Shown here piece by piece: positions 1-7,037 of a stretch of DNA of 14,414 nucleotides. The DNA lies in contig CARBKU010000016.1 in NCBI GenBank assembly GCA_948946035.1, forward strand, positions 1 to 14,414, in the 5' to 3' direction. Under the pieces are notes generated by a model that was given only the letters and a program-made list of their open reading frames with translations, searched no databases and was not told the origin of the DNA. A program made the translations under genes and the position numbers. Every line of letters starts with the position of its first letter. The first letter of the stretch is position 1. Source of the DNA: an uncultured Clostridia bacterium (GTDB lineage Bacteria > Bacillota > Clostridia > TANB77 > CAG-508).

Positions 1-2412
1 AATATGGATTTATCATATTTCTTTTTTCAAAAACCAGTTATTGAAAGTGCTGTAATATATCTAATAACATTAATAATAGGAATTACAATATACATGGCAT
101 TATATTATGTTATAGTATTCAATAGATTTTTTGATGGTATAGATAGAAAAATGTTAAAAGAAAGTCTATTTATGAAGAAGTTATTAAGAAACATCTTTTT
201 AGTAGTAATAGGAATTGCTATTTTAACAATTTTTAATACGCAAAATATCTTATTTGGAAAAATATTAACAATAAATGAAGATATTGATATTGTTGGAGCT
301 GGAATAACAGAGTCAACTGTAAAATTATGGGGATATGTAATATTTTCTACTATTCTAATAGTTGTTGGATATAGAGCTTTAAAATATTTTAAAGAAGGAA
401 ATACAAATAAAGTTTTAAAAAATTTAGCAGTGATACCAACATATTTAGTAGCATTATTTTTTATAATGATAGGATTTGATTTAATATTTGTTAATTCAAA
501 TGAATTAGACAAAGAAAAAGACAATATTTCTGAAAATATTAGAAATACAAAAAATGCATACAATCTAAATATAGAAGAAAAAAATGTCGAAAATTCTGGA
601 ACTATTACAAGTGAAGAAATAAGTCAAAATAGCAATGTAATAAAAAACATACCAATTATTAGTCAAGATGCTGTAATGAAAACATTAGAAGATAATCAAA
701 CAAACACAGGATATTTTTCATATAGAAGTGCAAATTTAGCAAGATATAATATAAATGGACAAAATAAATTAGTATACATATCACCAAGAGAAATTGCTAA
801 TTCTGGCAGAACATATAATAACAAAACATATGAATATACACATGGTATGGGACAAATAATAGTATCTGCAACAGAAAGTACAGAAACAGGAAACATAGAA
901 TATATTCAAAAAGAAATATCAGGAAAAGATGAAAAAATAAAAGTATCACAACCACGAATGTATTTTGGAGTAGGAAATAAAGAAACAATTGCAACAAATG
1001 CAAAAAATAAACAAGAATATGATTATACAGATGAAAATGGAAAAGATTATACATCAACATATGATGGAAAAGCTGGATTACAATTAGGATTTATAGATAG
1101 GCTTATATTGGGAATTACTAAAGGAGATGTTAACTTAGCATTTTCAGGAGAAATAACGAATGACAGCAAAATTCTAATTAATAGAGATATTATATCAAGA
1201 GCAAAAAAAGCATTACCATACTTAATTTATGATGAAAACCCTTATACAGTAATTACAAAAGAAGGTAAAATTGTTTGGGTAATAGATGCATATACAGTAT
1301 CAAGTAAATATCCATATTCACAATATACAAATATACAACATGATGGAATTAAAGAAAATATTAATTATATTAGAAATTCTGTTAAAATAATTGTTGATAG
1401 TTATGATGGAACAATGTCATTTTATATAACAGATAGAACAGACCCAATTGCTATGGCATATAGAAATATATATAAAACATTATTTGTTGATTTAGATGAA
1501 GAAATACCACAAAATATTTCAAATCATTTTAAATATCCACAATTTTTATATAATGTGCAGTCAGAAGTACTAAAAGTTTATCATAATGTTAAGCCAGACG
1601 TACTATATAGAGCAGATGATTTATGGGATATAGCAAAATATAATAGTGTAAAATCTTCTAAATCAGCAGGTACATATATGGAACCATATTATACAATGGT
1701 AAAAACTTCTGATGGAGAAAAATTTGGGCTAGTGCAAATTTATACACCTGATGAGAAACAAAATTTAATTTCTTATTTAGTAGGAAATACAAATGGAGCA
1801 TCTAACGAACTAAAATTATATAAATTTTCTGCTGATAGTAATATTGTAGGACCTATGCAATTAGATAAACAAATAGAAGAAGATGAGGCAATTTCTAACG
1901 AATTGGAATTATTAAATACAACTGGAACAAAATTAACAAAACAAATGATAATAGTTCCAATAGAAAATACTTTATTATATGTAGAGCCTATTTATCAAAC
2001 AATGCTAAACGAATCAGAGATACCAGTTTTAAAAAAGGTAGTTGTAGCTTCTGGTAATAAAGTTGCAATGGGAGATACATTAAATAAAGCATTAGAAAAT
2101 TTACTTTCTAAATATGCAGTTGATATTGAAGTCGAAAATACAGAAGATGTTGAGGGACTAATTGAAGCAATAATAAAGGCTAATAAAAATCTAACAAAAT
2201 CAAATGATAATAATGATTGGGAAATGATGGGAAAAGATATTAAAAAAATTCAAGAATTAATTGAGACTTTAGAACAGGTAAAAGAAAAAGAAGATAAGAA
2301 AAAACAAGAATTAGATAAACTTACTAACAATACTACGAATAGTGTAAATAATGTGGGAAACAATGTTACAAATACAAGCAATGTTGCTGTAAATACTAAT
2401 GTAAGTGAATAA
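1..2412 (+). CDS. UPF0182 family integral membrane protein, 5' end cut by the window edge
   Basis: The reading frame is open from base 1, so the Met at base 4 is probably internal. Counting from that Met, four hydrophobic segments lie near residues 12-37, 59-80, 108-125 and 138-164, followed by a large, probably extracytoplasmic domain. That domain carries the UPF0182 (COG1615) hallmarks in order: YEYTHGMG, SQPRMYFG, ILINRDI, VIDAYTVSSKYPYSQ, NSVKIIVDSYDGTMSFY, and late in the protein IIVPIENTLLYVEPIYQT. As I recall, full-length members have about seven N-terminal membrane spans and 900 or more residues, so roughly three spans are missing upstream of the window. The last 30 residues are an Asn/Thr/Val-rich low-complexity tail after a charged, coiled-coil-like Lys/Glu stretch. 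The biochemical function of the family is unknown to me. The family call is secure; the start is not in the window. Confidence 0.93.
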   Translation, partial: NMDLSYFFFQKPVIESAVIYLITLIIGITIYMALYYVIVFNRFFDGIDRKMLKESLFMKKLLRNIFLVVIGIAILTIFNTQNILFGKILTINEDIDIVGAGITESTVKLWGYVIFSTILIVVGYRALKYFKEGNTNKVLKNLAVIPTYLVALFFIMIGFDLIFVNSNELDKEKDNISENIRNTKNAYNLNIEEKNVENSGTITSEEISQNSNVIKNIPIISQDAVMKTLEDNQTNTGYFSYRSANLARYNINGQNKLVYISPREIANSGRTYNNKTYEYTHGMGQIIVSATESTETGNIEYIQKEISGKDEKIKVSQPRMYFGVGNKETIATNAKNKQEYDYTDENGKDYTSTYDGKAGLQLGFIDRLILGITKGDVNLAFSGEITNDSKILINRDIISRAKKALPYLIYDENPYTVITKEGKIVWVIDAYTVSSKYPYSQYTNIQHDGIKENINYIRNSVKIIVDSYDGTMSFYITDRTDPIAMAYRNIYKTLFVDLDEEIPQNISNHFKYPQFLYNVQSEVLKVYHNVKPDVLYRADDLWDIAKYNSVKSSKSAGTYMEPYYTMVKTSDGEKFGLVQIYTPDEKQNLISYLVGNTNGASNELKLYKFSADSNIVGPMQLDKQIEEDEAISNELELLNTTGTKLTKQMIIVPIENTLLYVEPIYQTMLNESEIPVLKKVVVASGNKVAMGDTLNKALENLLSKYAVDIEVENTEDVEGLIEAIIKANKNLTKSNDNNDWEMMGKDIKKIQELIETLEQVKEKEDKKKQELDKLTNNTTNSVNNVGNNVTNTSNVAVNTNVSE

Positions 2413-2424
2413 AAAATAAAAAAG

Positions 2425-2453
2425 AATCCACTATAATATTAGGTGGATTTTTT
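2425..2453 (+). terminator. Intrinsic-terminator-like hairpin after the UPF0182 gene, overlapping the next ribosome binding site
   Basis: A 7-bp perfect stem (AATCCAC at 2425-2431, GTGGATT at 2443-2449) with an 11-nt loop runs into a T tract at 2448-2453. It starts 13 bases after the upstream stop codon. The 3' arm region contains AGGTGG (2441-2446), which is the only good Shine-Dalgarno for the ATG at 2454 (7-nt spacing). The hairpin could therefore both end the upstream transcript and mask translation of the next gene. The stem is short, so termination may be partial. Confidence 0.6.
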
Positions 2454-2741
2454 ATGTTGAGAAAAAAGAAAATGAATATTTTAAATCAATCAGTTGAAGA
2501 ACTAACAAAGATTTTGCAAGAAGGAAATTTGGTTGAGTTATCATATATTTTAGGTAATAGAAAAGAGATTATAAAAAGAAATTTGATTGCTGGCATTTTT
2601 AGAGGTGTAGGTATTGGTATTGGTGTGACTATTATTACAGCTCTTTTGGTTATGCTATTACAAAAAATTGTTACTCTTAATATTCCTGTAATAGGGGAGT
2701 ATGTTGCAGATATTGTGGAAATTGTAGAGAAAAGTAAATAA
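2454..2741 (+). CDS. DUF5665 family small membrane protein
   Basis: The product is 95 residues. A charged, helical N-terminal part (to about residue 43) leads into a glycine-rich membrane segment (about 44-71, containing RGVGIGIGVTIITALLVMLL). The end, with IPVIGEYVADIVEIVEK, matches the pattern I know from DUF5665 proteins of Firmicutes, which are small, single-span and of unknown function. The start at 2454 is favoured because AGGTGG lies 7 nt upstream. An alternative Met at codon 7 (2472) has only a weak purine stretch before it. The gene follows the UPF0182 gene with a 41-base gap that holds a terminator-like hairpin, so it may depend on read-through. A strong bidirectional terminator follows the stop codon. 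Confidence 0.8.
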   Translation: MLRKKKMNILNQSVEELTKILQEGNLVELSYILGNRKEIIKRNLIAGIFRGVGIGIGVTIITALLVMLLQKIVTLNIPVIGEYVADIVEIVEKSK

Positions 2742-2742
2742 C

Positions 2743-2770
2743 ATAAGGATGTACTAAAGTACATCCTTAT
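2743..2770. terminator. Bidirectional intrinsic terminator between the DUF5665 gene and tyrS
   Basis: A 12-bp perfect stem (2743-2754 with 2759-2770) has a 4-nt TAAA loop. On the plus strand it is followed by ATTATTTTT. On the minus strand the flank reads GTTATTTACTTTTC. It lies between convergent genes, 1 base after the DUF5665 stop codon and 1 base before the tyrS stop codon, so it can serve both transcripts. Confidence 0.85.
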
Positions 2771-2771
2771 A

Positions 2772-3986
2772 TTATTTTTCCAATTTATAAAATATTTTTT
2801 TACCCTTTTTCAAAATAGCATAATCATTAGAAAAATCTTTTTCAGATAATTGATAATTAATATCTGAAATTTTTTCGTCATTTAAAGAAATACCACCTTG
2901 ACTAATTAAAGTTCTTGCTTGACCTTTAGAAGGAGCAATATTAGTTAATATAATTGCATCTATAATAGAAATATCAGTATTTTTTAACTTTACAGTTGGC
3001 ATATTATCTAAACTACCAGTTCCATTAAATAAAGCATTTGAAGCTTCTTCAGCTTTTTTAGCTTCTTCTTCGCCATGAATTAATTTAGTAATTTCGAAAG
3101 CAGCAATTTTTTTAGCATCATTAATTTTTTCATCTTTTAAAGAAGACAATTCTTGAATTTTTTCCATTGGTAAAAAAGTTAGCATTTTAAGTACAGTATT
3201 TACACTACTATCCTCCATATTTCTCCAATATTGGTAAAAATCATAAGGAGAAGTTTTTGAAGAATCTAACCATAAAGCACCTTTTTCAGTTTTACCCATT
3301 TTCTTACCTTCTTTTGTAGTAAGCAGTTTAAAAGTTAAACCAAAAGAATCATCTTTACCTATTTTTCTTATAAGCTCAACACCACCAATGATATTTGACC
3401 ATTGGTCATTTCCCCCCATTTGTAGTTTACATCCATAAGTTTCGTATAAATATAAGAAATCATATGATTGCATTAACATATAGCTCATCTCAAAAAATGT
3501 TAAACCTGTTTCCATTCTTTGCTTATAACATTCAGCAGCAAGCATTCTATTTACTGAAAATAAACTACCAATATCACGAACAAAGTTGATAAAATTTAAG
3601 TTTAATAACCAATCAGCATTATTCACAATAATAGCAGCATTTTTTCCTTCAAAACTAACAAACTTTTCAATTTGCTTTTTTATACATGCTACATTATGGT
3701 CAATATCATCTCTTGATAGCATTTTTCTCATATCTGTTTTTCCAGAGGGATCACCAATTGTAGCTGTACCACCACCTACTAAAATAATAGGTTTATGACC
3801 ACATTTTTGCATGTGACTTGCAACCATTAAAGAAACAAAATGACCTACATGCAAACTATCTGCTGTAGGGTCTATTCCTATATAAAAAGGAACAGATTGT
3901 TTTCCAAATAACTCTTTAATTTCATTAGGGTGAGTCATTTGCTCAATATATCCTCTTTCTTCTAAAATATTAAATACGTTATCCAT
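2772..3986 (-). CDS. tyrS: Tyrosyl-tRNA synthetase
   Basis: This cytosolic class I aminoacyl-tRNA synthetase charges tRNA-Tyr with tyrosine at the expense of ATP. The 404-residue product has the usual length. The HIGH signature appears as H46-V-G-H49 within DPTADSLHVGHF. The tyrosine/ATP-site motif GGNDQWSNIIGG follows, and the KMSKS loop is K229-M-G-K-T233, a normal variant for bacterial TyrRS. The TSPYDFYQYWRN block is also typical. Residues from about 340 on form the S4-like RNA-binding domain (APSKGQARTLISQGGISLND). The ATG is preceded by AAAGGA about 10 nt upstream. The gene lies 92 bases downstream of the zinc-ribbon gene on the same strand and may be co-transcribed with it. No T-box leader fits in that gap, although tyrS in Firmicutes often has one. 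Confidence 0.98.
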   Translation of the reverse strand: MDNVFNILEERGYIEQMTHPNEIKELFGKQSVPFYIGIDPTADSLHVGHFVSLMVASHMQKCGHKPIILVGGGTATIGDPSGKTDMRKMLSRDDIDHNVACIKKQIEKFVSFEGKNAAIIVNNADWLLNLNFINFVRDIGSLFSVNRMLAAECYKQRMETGLTFFEMSYMLMQSYDFLYLYETYGCKLQMGGNDQWSNIIGGVELIRKIGKDDSFGLTFKLLTTKEGKKMGKTEKGALWLDSSKTSPYDFYQYWRNMEDSSVNTVLKMLTFLPMEKIQELSSLKDEKINDAKKIAAFEITKLIHGEEEAKKAEEASNALFNGTGSLDNMPTVKLKNTDISIIDAIILTNIAPSKGQARTLISQGGISLNDEKISDINYQLSEKDFSNDYAILKKGKKIFYKLEK

Positions 3987-4044
3987 TTAATATCATTCCT
4001 TTCTCAAAGTAGTAATCAAATTTTGTGTTTCATATCAGTTAATA

Positions 4045-4075
4045 TTCATTATGTATAAGGAATATACATTATGAA
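4045..4075. repeat. Inverted repeat between the zinc-ribbon gene and tyrS
   Basis: Arms at 4045-4057 and 4063-4075 are complementary at 12 of 13 positions with a 5-nt spacer (AGGAA). It begins 4 bases past the zinc-ribbon stop codon on the minus strand. No T tract follows on that strand, so it is not a convincing terminator. It could be an mRNA processing or stabilising hairpin or a regulator site ahead of tyrS. Confidence 0.5.
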
Positions 4076-4078
4076 ATT

Positions 4079-4363
4079 CTAATTAAAAGTAATACCAGTA
4101 TTTCCATCATTTCCAGTATTTAAATTATTACCATATTGTTTTTTATATTCTTTTAATTCAACATATCCCATAAACCTATTTAGATTTTTTACAGAAATAC
4201 CTGTTTGACCAGAAATAGTATCTAAAGATTCATCTAAACCATTTTCTTGAATATAAGACTTAAAAGTAGAAAATTCAAAACCATCTTTAGTACTACATTT
4301 AGGACATACAACTCCCTCTGTTATAAAAAAACTACCACATCTGCTACATTTATTAAATTCCAT
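4079..4363 (-). CDS. Small zinc-ribbon protein with a C-terminal helix-turn-helix-like region (hypothetical)
   Basis: The product is 94 residues from the start chosen here. Four cysteines, C6-x2-C9-G and C20-P-K-C23, form a zinc ribbon. The helical stretch that follows (YIQENGLDESLDTISGQTGISVKNLNRFM) resembles a small DNA-binding fold. The order is reminiscent of the YvyF/TIGR03826 flagellar-operon proteins, which also pair a CxxC ribbon with an 'IseqTGVs...I..Fi' helix pair, but no flagellar genes are nearby and I do not claim orthology. The tail is rich in Asn, Gly and Thr. Start choice: an ATG five codons upstream (4376-4378) overlaps the sequence GGAGGA (4371-4376), which is a perfect Shine-Dalgarno 7 nt before the ATG at 4361-4363. 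The downstream ATG is therefore preferred. An extended -10 promoter lies upstream. Confidence 0.75.
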   Translation of the reverse strand: MEFNKCSRCGSFFITEGVVCPKCSTKDGFEFSTFKSYIQENGLDESLDTISGQTGISVKNLNRFMGYVELKEYKKQYGNNLNTGNDGNTGITFN

Positions 4364-4412
4364 TTTTTTTTCCTCCATTCATCTTTTGACATTTGTTTAC
4401 AAAATTTATTGT

Positions 4413-4421
4413 ATTGTATCA
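4413..4421 (-). promoter_or_regulatory. Extended -10 promoter for the zinc-ribbon gene
   Basis: On the minus strand the sequence reads TGATACAAT, a TGn extended -10 with TACAAT. A weak -35 (TTATCT, complement of 4435-4440) is 16 bp away. It lies about 50 bases upstream of the start codon. It suggests that the zinc-ribbon gene, and perhaps tyrS, has its own promoter rather than relying on the thioesterase transcript. Confidence 0.4.
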
Positions 4422-4468
4422 TAATTTTTTAAAAAGATAAAGGTTTTTCGACATTAAATTTTTGAATT

Positions 4469-4882
4469 TTAAGATTGAACTGTAAGAAATTTGTCATAAA
4501 TATTAGGATGAGATTTTTGTAATCGTAGAGGTTTTAAAGTTATATCTGTGAAGCAATGTTTTGTTTCTCCAGTTAAAACAATATTGCCAGTTGATTTATT
4601 TGTTACTGTATAATTAACTGTTAGCCTAAGTCCATTAAACTCTTTTATAACAGGAGTAATAACAATAATATCATCAAAAGTAACATGTTGCTTAAAAGAA
4701 AGATTTATACCTAAAACAGGTATCATGATACCACTTTCTTCTAAAGCTGAATAAGGAATATCCATGGCATCAAGCATATAACATCTTGCTTCTTCTAAAA
4801 AACGTATATAATTTGAGTGATGGACAACACCCATTCTATCAGTTTCATAATAATTTATTCTTCTTTCATAAGTAAAATTCAT
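4469..4882 (-). CDS. YbgC/FadM-type acyl-CoA thioesterase (hotdog fold)
   Basis: The 137-residue single-domain product has the usual length for 4-hydroxybenzoyl-CoA thioesterase-like proteins, which hydrolyse acyl-CoA thioesters in the cytoplasm. The signature YYETDRMGVVHHSNYIRFLEEAR spans residues 11-33. D15 is the expected catalytic Asp, and H22-S-N-Y is the conserved loop at the start of the hotdog helix. The middle part (FDDIIVITPVI, LTVNYTVTN, GETKHCFTD) is the expected beta-sheet pattern. The natural acyl substrate cannot be read from the sequence, and no fatty-acid genes adjoin it. The ATG is preceded by GAAAGGAAG at good spacing. A near-consensus promoter lies 26-54 bases upstream. 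Confidence 0.9.
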   Translation of the reverse strand: MNFTYERRINYYETDRMGVVHHSNYIRFLEEARCYMLDAMDIPYSALEESGIMIPVLGINLSFKQHVTFDDIIVITPVIKEFNGLRLTVNYTVTNKSTGNIVLTGETKHCFTDITLKPLRLQKSHPNIYDKFLTVQS

Positions 4883-4907
4883 TTATAACGCTTCCTTTCA
4901 ACTAAAT

Positions 4908-4936
4908 ATTATAAAAAAATAACCTAGAAAAGTCAA
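4908..4936 (-). promoter_or_regulatory. SigA-type promoter of the thioesterase gene
   Basis: On the minus strand, TTGACT (complement of 4931-4936), a 17-bp spacer and TATAAT (complement of 4908-4913) match the vegetative consensus at 11 of 12 positions. The -35 overlaps one copy of the 9-bp direct repeat that flanks the adjacent perfect palindrome. Whatever created that palindrome therefore abuts this promoter. Confidence 0.75.
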
Positions 4937-4987
4937 ATATTATATGGCAATCGCTTAAAATTTTAAGCGATTGCCATACAAATATTA
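4934..4987. repeat. 36-bp perfect palindrome flanked by 9-bp direct repeats (possible transposition footprint)
   Basis: Bases 4943-4978 are a perfect palindrome with half-site TATGGCAATCGCTTAAAA. It is bordered flush on both sides by the same 9 bases, CAAATATTA (4934-4942 and 4979-4987). A target-site duplication around two abutting terminal inverted repeats would look like this, for example an insertion sequence that lost its interior. Other readings are a strong hairpin terminator, though no gene runs into it from either side, or an operator upstream of the thioesterase promoter. I do not recognise the 18-bp half-site. Confidence 0.7.
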
Positions 4988-5025
4988 AGTGCTTTTCTAA
5001 AAAATAGGAAAAAATAATCATATTG

Positions 5026-5053
5026 TTGAAAAAAAATAAAAGTAGTATATAAT
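5026..5053 (+). promoter_or_regulatory. SigA-like promoter upstream of the amylase remnant and dnaE
   Basis: TTGAAA (5026-5031), a 16-bp spacer and TATAAT (5048-5053) make a good vegetative promoter match. It lies just before the first recognisable amylase codons (5061) and about 400 bases before dnaE. It may now provide a dnaE transcript with a long leader through the dead gene, or be a relic. In DNA this A+T-rich a chance match is possible. Confidence 0.45.
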
Positions 5054-5060
5054 ATTAATA

Positions 5061-5425
5061 GGAATTACAGCAATTTGGATGCCTGATGTCTATAAAGGAA
5101 CAATAGTAAAAGAAAATCTAAATATGGAAGTAACATTTGTTGATAATCATGACACATAACCAGGTTGGGGAATAACATAACTATTTTACCATCAAAACTA
5201 TGTTGGTTGGACGTGTGGTTTAGATAATGAACAGATAAAGTAAGGATTAGAAGTTGTTATTTCTAATAAAGGTGATGGAGAAAAAAGGATACATATTGGA
5301 ATGCAACTTTATGGTGAAAATTTATAGATGCTTAGGAAATTGCGAAGATGAAGTTATAATTGATGAAGAAAGTTGTGGAGTATAAAGTAAAAGGAAAATA
5401 AACTTCTATTTTGGTAAGAGTGTAG
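5061..5425 (+). pseudogene. Alpha-amylase (GH13) gene remnant, heavily deleted
   Basis: Translation from 5061 gives GITAIWMPDVYKGT, the start of the amylase barrel (family form GITAIWIPPAYKGT). About 8 codons further in the same frame comes MEVTFVDNHDT-stop-PG, the conserved VTFVDNHDTQPG block containing the catalytic-site NHD. The stop TAA stands where Gln (CAA) is expected. Then NYVGWTCG and, after another stop, GLEVVISNKGDGEKRIHIGMQ match the C-terminal beta domain. Two frame changes later, LGNCEDEVIIDEESCG and EYKVKGK-stop-TSILVRV match the family's final strands (TGNR..VTIN..GWGEFKVNGGSVSVWV) and end at a natural stop, 5423-5425. A working enzyme has about 480 residues; only some 115 codons remain, so most of the catalytic barrel is gone. 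It resembles cytoplasmic-type GH13 amylases. The remnant lies 25 bases before dnaE. Confidence 0.8.
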
Positions 5426-5450
5426 ATTTTGATGGAAAGGGGATAAAAGG

Positions 5451-7037
5451 ATGTCTAATTTTGTGCATTTACATATACATAGTGAGTTTAGTTTGTTAGA
5501 TGGAGCAAATAGAATAAAAGATTTACCAAAGAGAGCAAAAGAGTTAGGAATGGATTCAATTGCAATTACTGACCATGGAGTTATGTATGGTGCAATTGAT
5601 TTTTATAAAGCTTGCAAGGCAGAGGGGATAAAGCCTATTATTGGTTGCGAAGTATATATTGCACCTCGTTCTCGTTTTGATAAAGAACCTAATATTGATA
5701 ATAAATATAATCATTTGATTTTACTTGCTAAAAACAATGAAGGTTATAAAAATTTAAGTAAATTAGTATCAATTGGTTTCACAGAAGGATATTATTATAA
5801 ACCACGTATTGATTTAGAAGTATTAGAAAAGTATCATGAAGGACTTATTTGTTTAAGTGCTTGTTTAGCAGGTTCAGTTAATCAGGCATTATTAAATGGG
5901 CAAAATGAAAAAGCAGAAGAAATTGCATTATGGCATAAAAAAGTGTTTGGAGAAGATTATTATATAGAAATACAAAATAATGGAATAAAAGAACAGGCAT
6001 TAGCTAATCAAAAATTGGTACAATTAGCTAGAAAATTAGATATTCCACTTGTTGCTACAAATGATGCTCATTACTTAACAAGAGAAGATGCATATAATCA
6101 CGAAGTATTACTATGTATACAGACTGGTAAAAGAATGAGCGATATGGACAGAATGAGGTTCGATACAGATGAGTTATATGTAAAATCTCCAGAAGAAATG
6201 AGCGAATATTTTAAAGCATTTCCTGATAGTATTGAAAATACAGTAAAAATAGCAGAAAAATGTAATGTAGAATTTGAATTTGGGCATACAATACTTCCAA
6301 ATTATGATGTTCCAAAAGAATTCAAAACACATTATGATTATTTTAAAAAACTCTGTGATGACGGTATAAAAAATAGATATGGAGAAAATCCTTCAAAAGA
6401 AGTATTAAATAGAGCAGAATATGAACTTGGTATTATAAAAAAAATGGGATATGTTGATTATTTCTTAATTGTATGGGATTTTATTCATTATGCGAAAACA
6501 CATGGTATACCAGTAGGCCCAGGACGTGGTTCAGGTGCAGGTTCTATTATTGCATACGCAATAGAAATAACAGATATTGATCCAATGAAATATGGATTAC
6601 TTTTTGAAAGATTTTTAAATCCAGAAAGAATAAGCATGCCAGACTTTGATGTTGACTTTTGTTATGAGCATAGACAAGATGTAATAGACTATGTATCAGA
6701 AAAATATGGGCATGACCATGTTTCACAGATTATAACTTTTGGAACAATGTCTGCTAGAATGGTAATTCGAGATGTATCAAGAGTTTTAGATGTACCTTAT
6801 TCAGAAGCAGATAATTTAGCAAAAATGATACCAAATGAATTACATATAACAATAAAAAAAGCATTAGATCAGAACAAAGAATTAAGCAATTTATATGAAA
6901 CAGATGAAACAGTAAAAAAAGTTTTAGATATCGCAATGGGATTAGAAGGAATGCCAAGACAGGCCTCAACACATGCATGCCGGAATAGTTATAACAAAAG
7001 ATCCAGTAGATACTTATGTTCCTTTGTATATACGTGA
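5451..7037 (+). CDS. dnaE: DnaE N-terminal fragment: PHP domain and first part of the polymerase palm
   Basis: Residues 1-509 are genuine DnaE. The last 19 residues (CRNSYNKRSSRYLCSFVYT) are out-of-frame sequence before the stop. The PHP domain (1 to about 210) keeps likely metal ligands H8 and H10 (HLHIHSEFSLLDG), D41-H42, E67 and D205/H207 (NDAHYL), so it may be an active phosphoesterase or proofreading domain. The palm includes GPGRGSGAGSIIAYA and PDFDVDF, with catalytic D400 and D402, then QIITFGTMSARMVIRDVSRV. The genuine reading stops at MPRQASTHA. Alone this fragment lacks the third catalytic Asp and cannot be a polymerase. Confidence 0.85.
   Translation: MSNFVHLHIHSEFSLLDGANRIKDLPKRAKELGMDSIAITDHGVMYGAIDFYKACKAEGIKPIIGCEVYIAPRSRFDKEPNIDNKYNHLILLAKNNEGYKNLSKLVSIGFTEGYYYKPRIDLEVLEKYHEGLICLSACLAGSVNQALLNGQNEKAEEIALWHKKVFGEDYYIEIQNNGIKEQALANQKLVQLARKLDIPLVATNDAHYLTREDAYNHEVLLCIQTGKRMSDMDRMRFDTDELYVKSPEEMSEYFKAFPDSIENTVKIAEKCNVEFEFGHTILPNYDVPKEFKTHYDYFKKLCDDGIKNRYGENPSKEVLNRAEYELGIIKKMGYVDYFLIVWDFIHYAKTHGIPVGPGRGSGAGSIIAYAIEITDIDPMKYGLLFERFLNPERISMPDFDVDFCYEHRQDVIDYVSEKYGHDHVSQIITFGTMSARMVIRDVSRVLDVPYSEADNLAKMIPNELHITIKKALDQNKELSNLYETDETVKKVLDIAMGLEGMPRQASTHACRNSYNKRSSRYLCSFVYT

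Noticed and set aside
3987..4078. T-box riboswitch ahead of tyrS
   Set aside because: The gap is only 92 bases and has no AGGGTGGNACCGCG-like antiterminator sequence or specifier stem.
4361..4378. Upstream ATG (4376-4378) as the start of the zinc-ribbon gene
   Set aside because: The GGAGGA that would be the ribosome binding site overlaps that codon and is correctly spaced for the ATG at 4361-4363.
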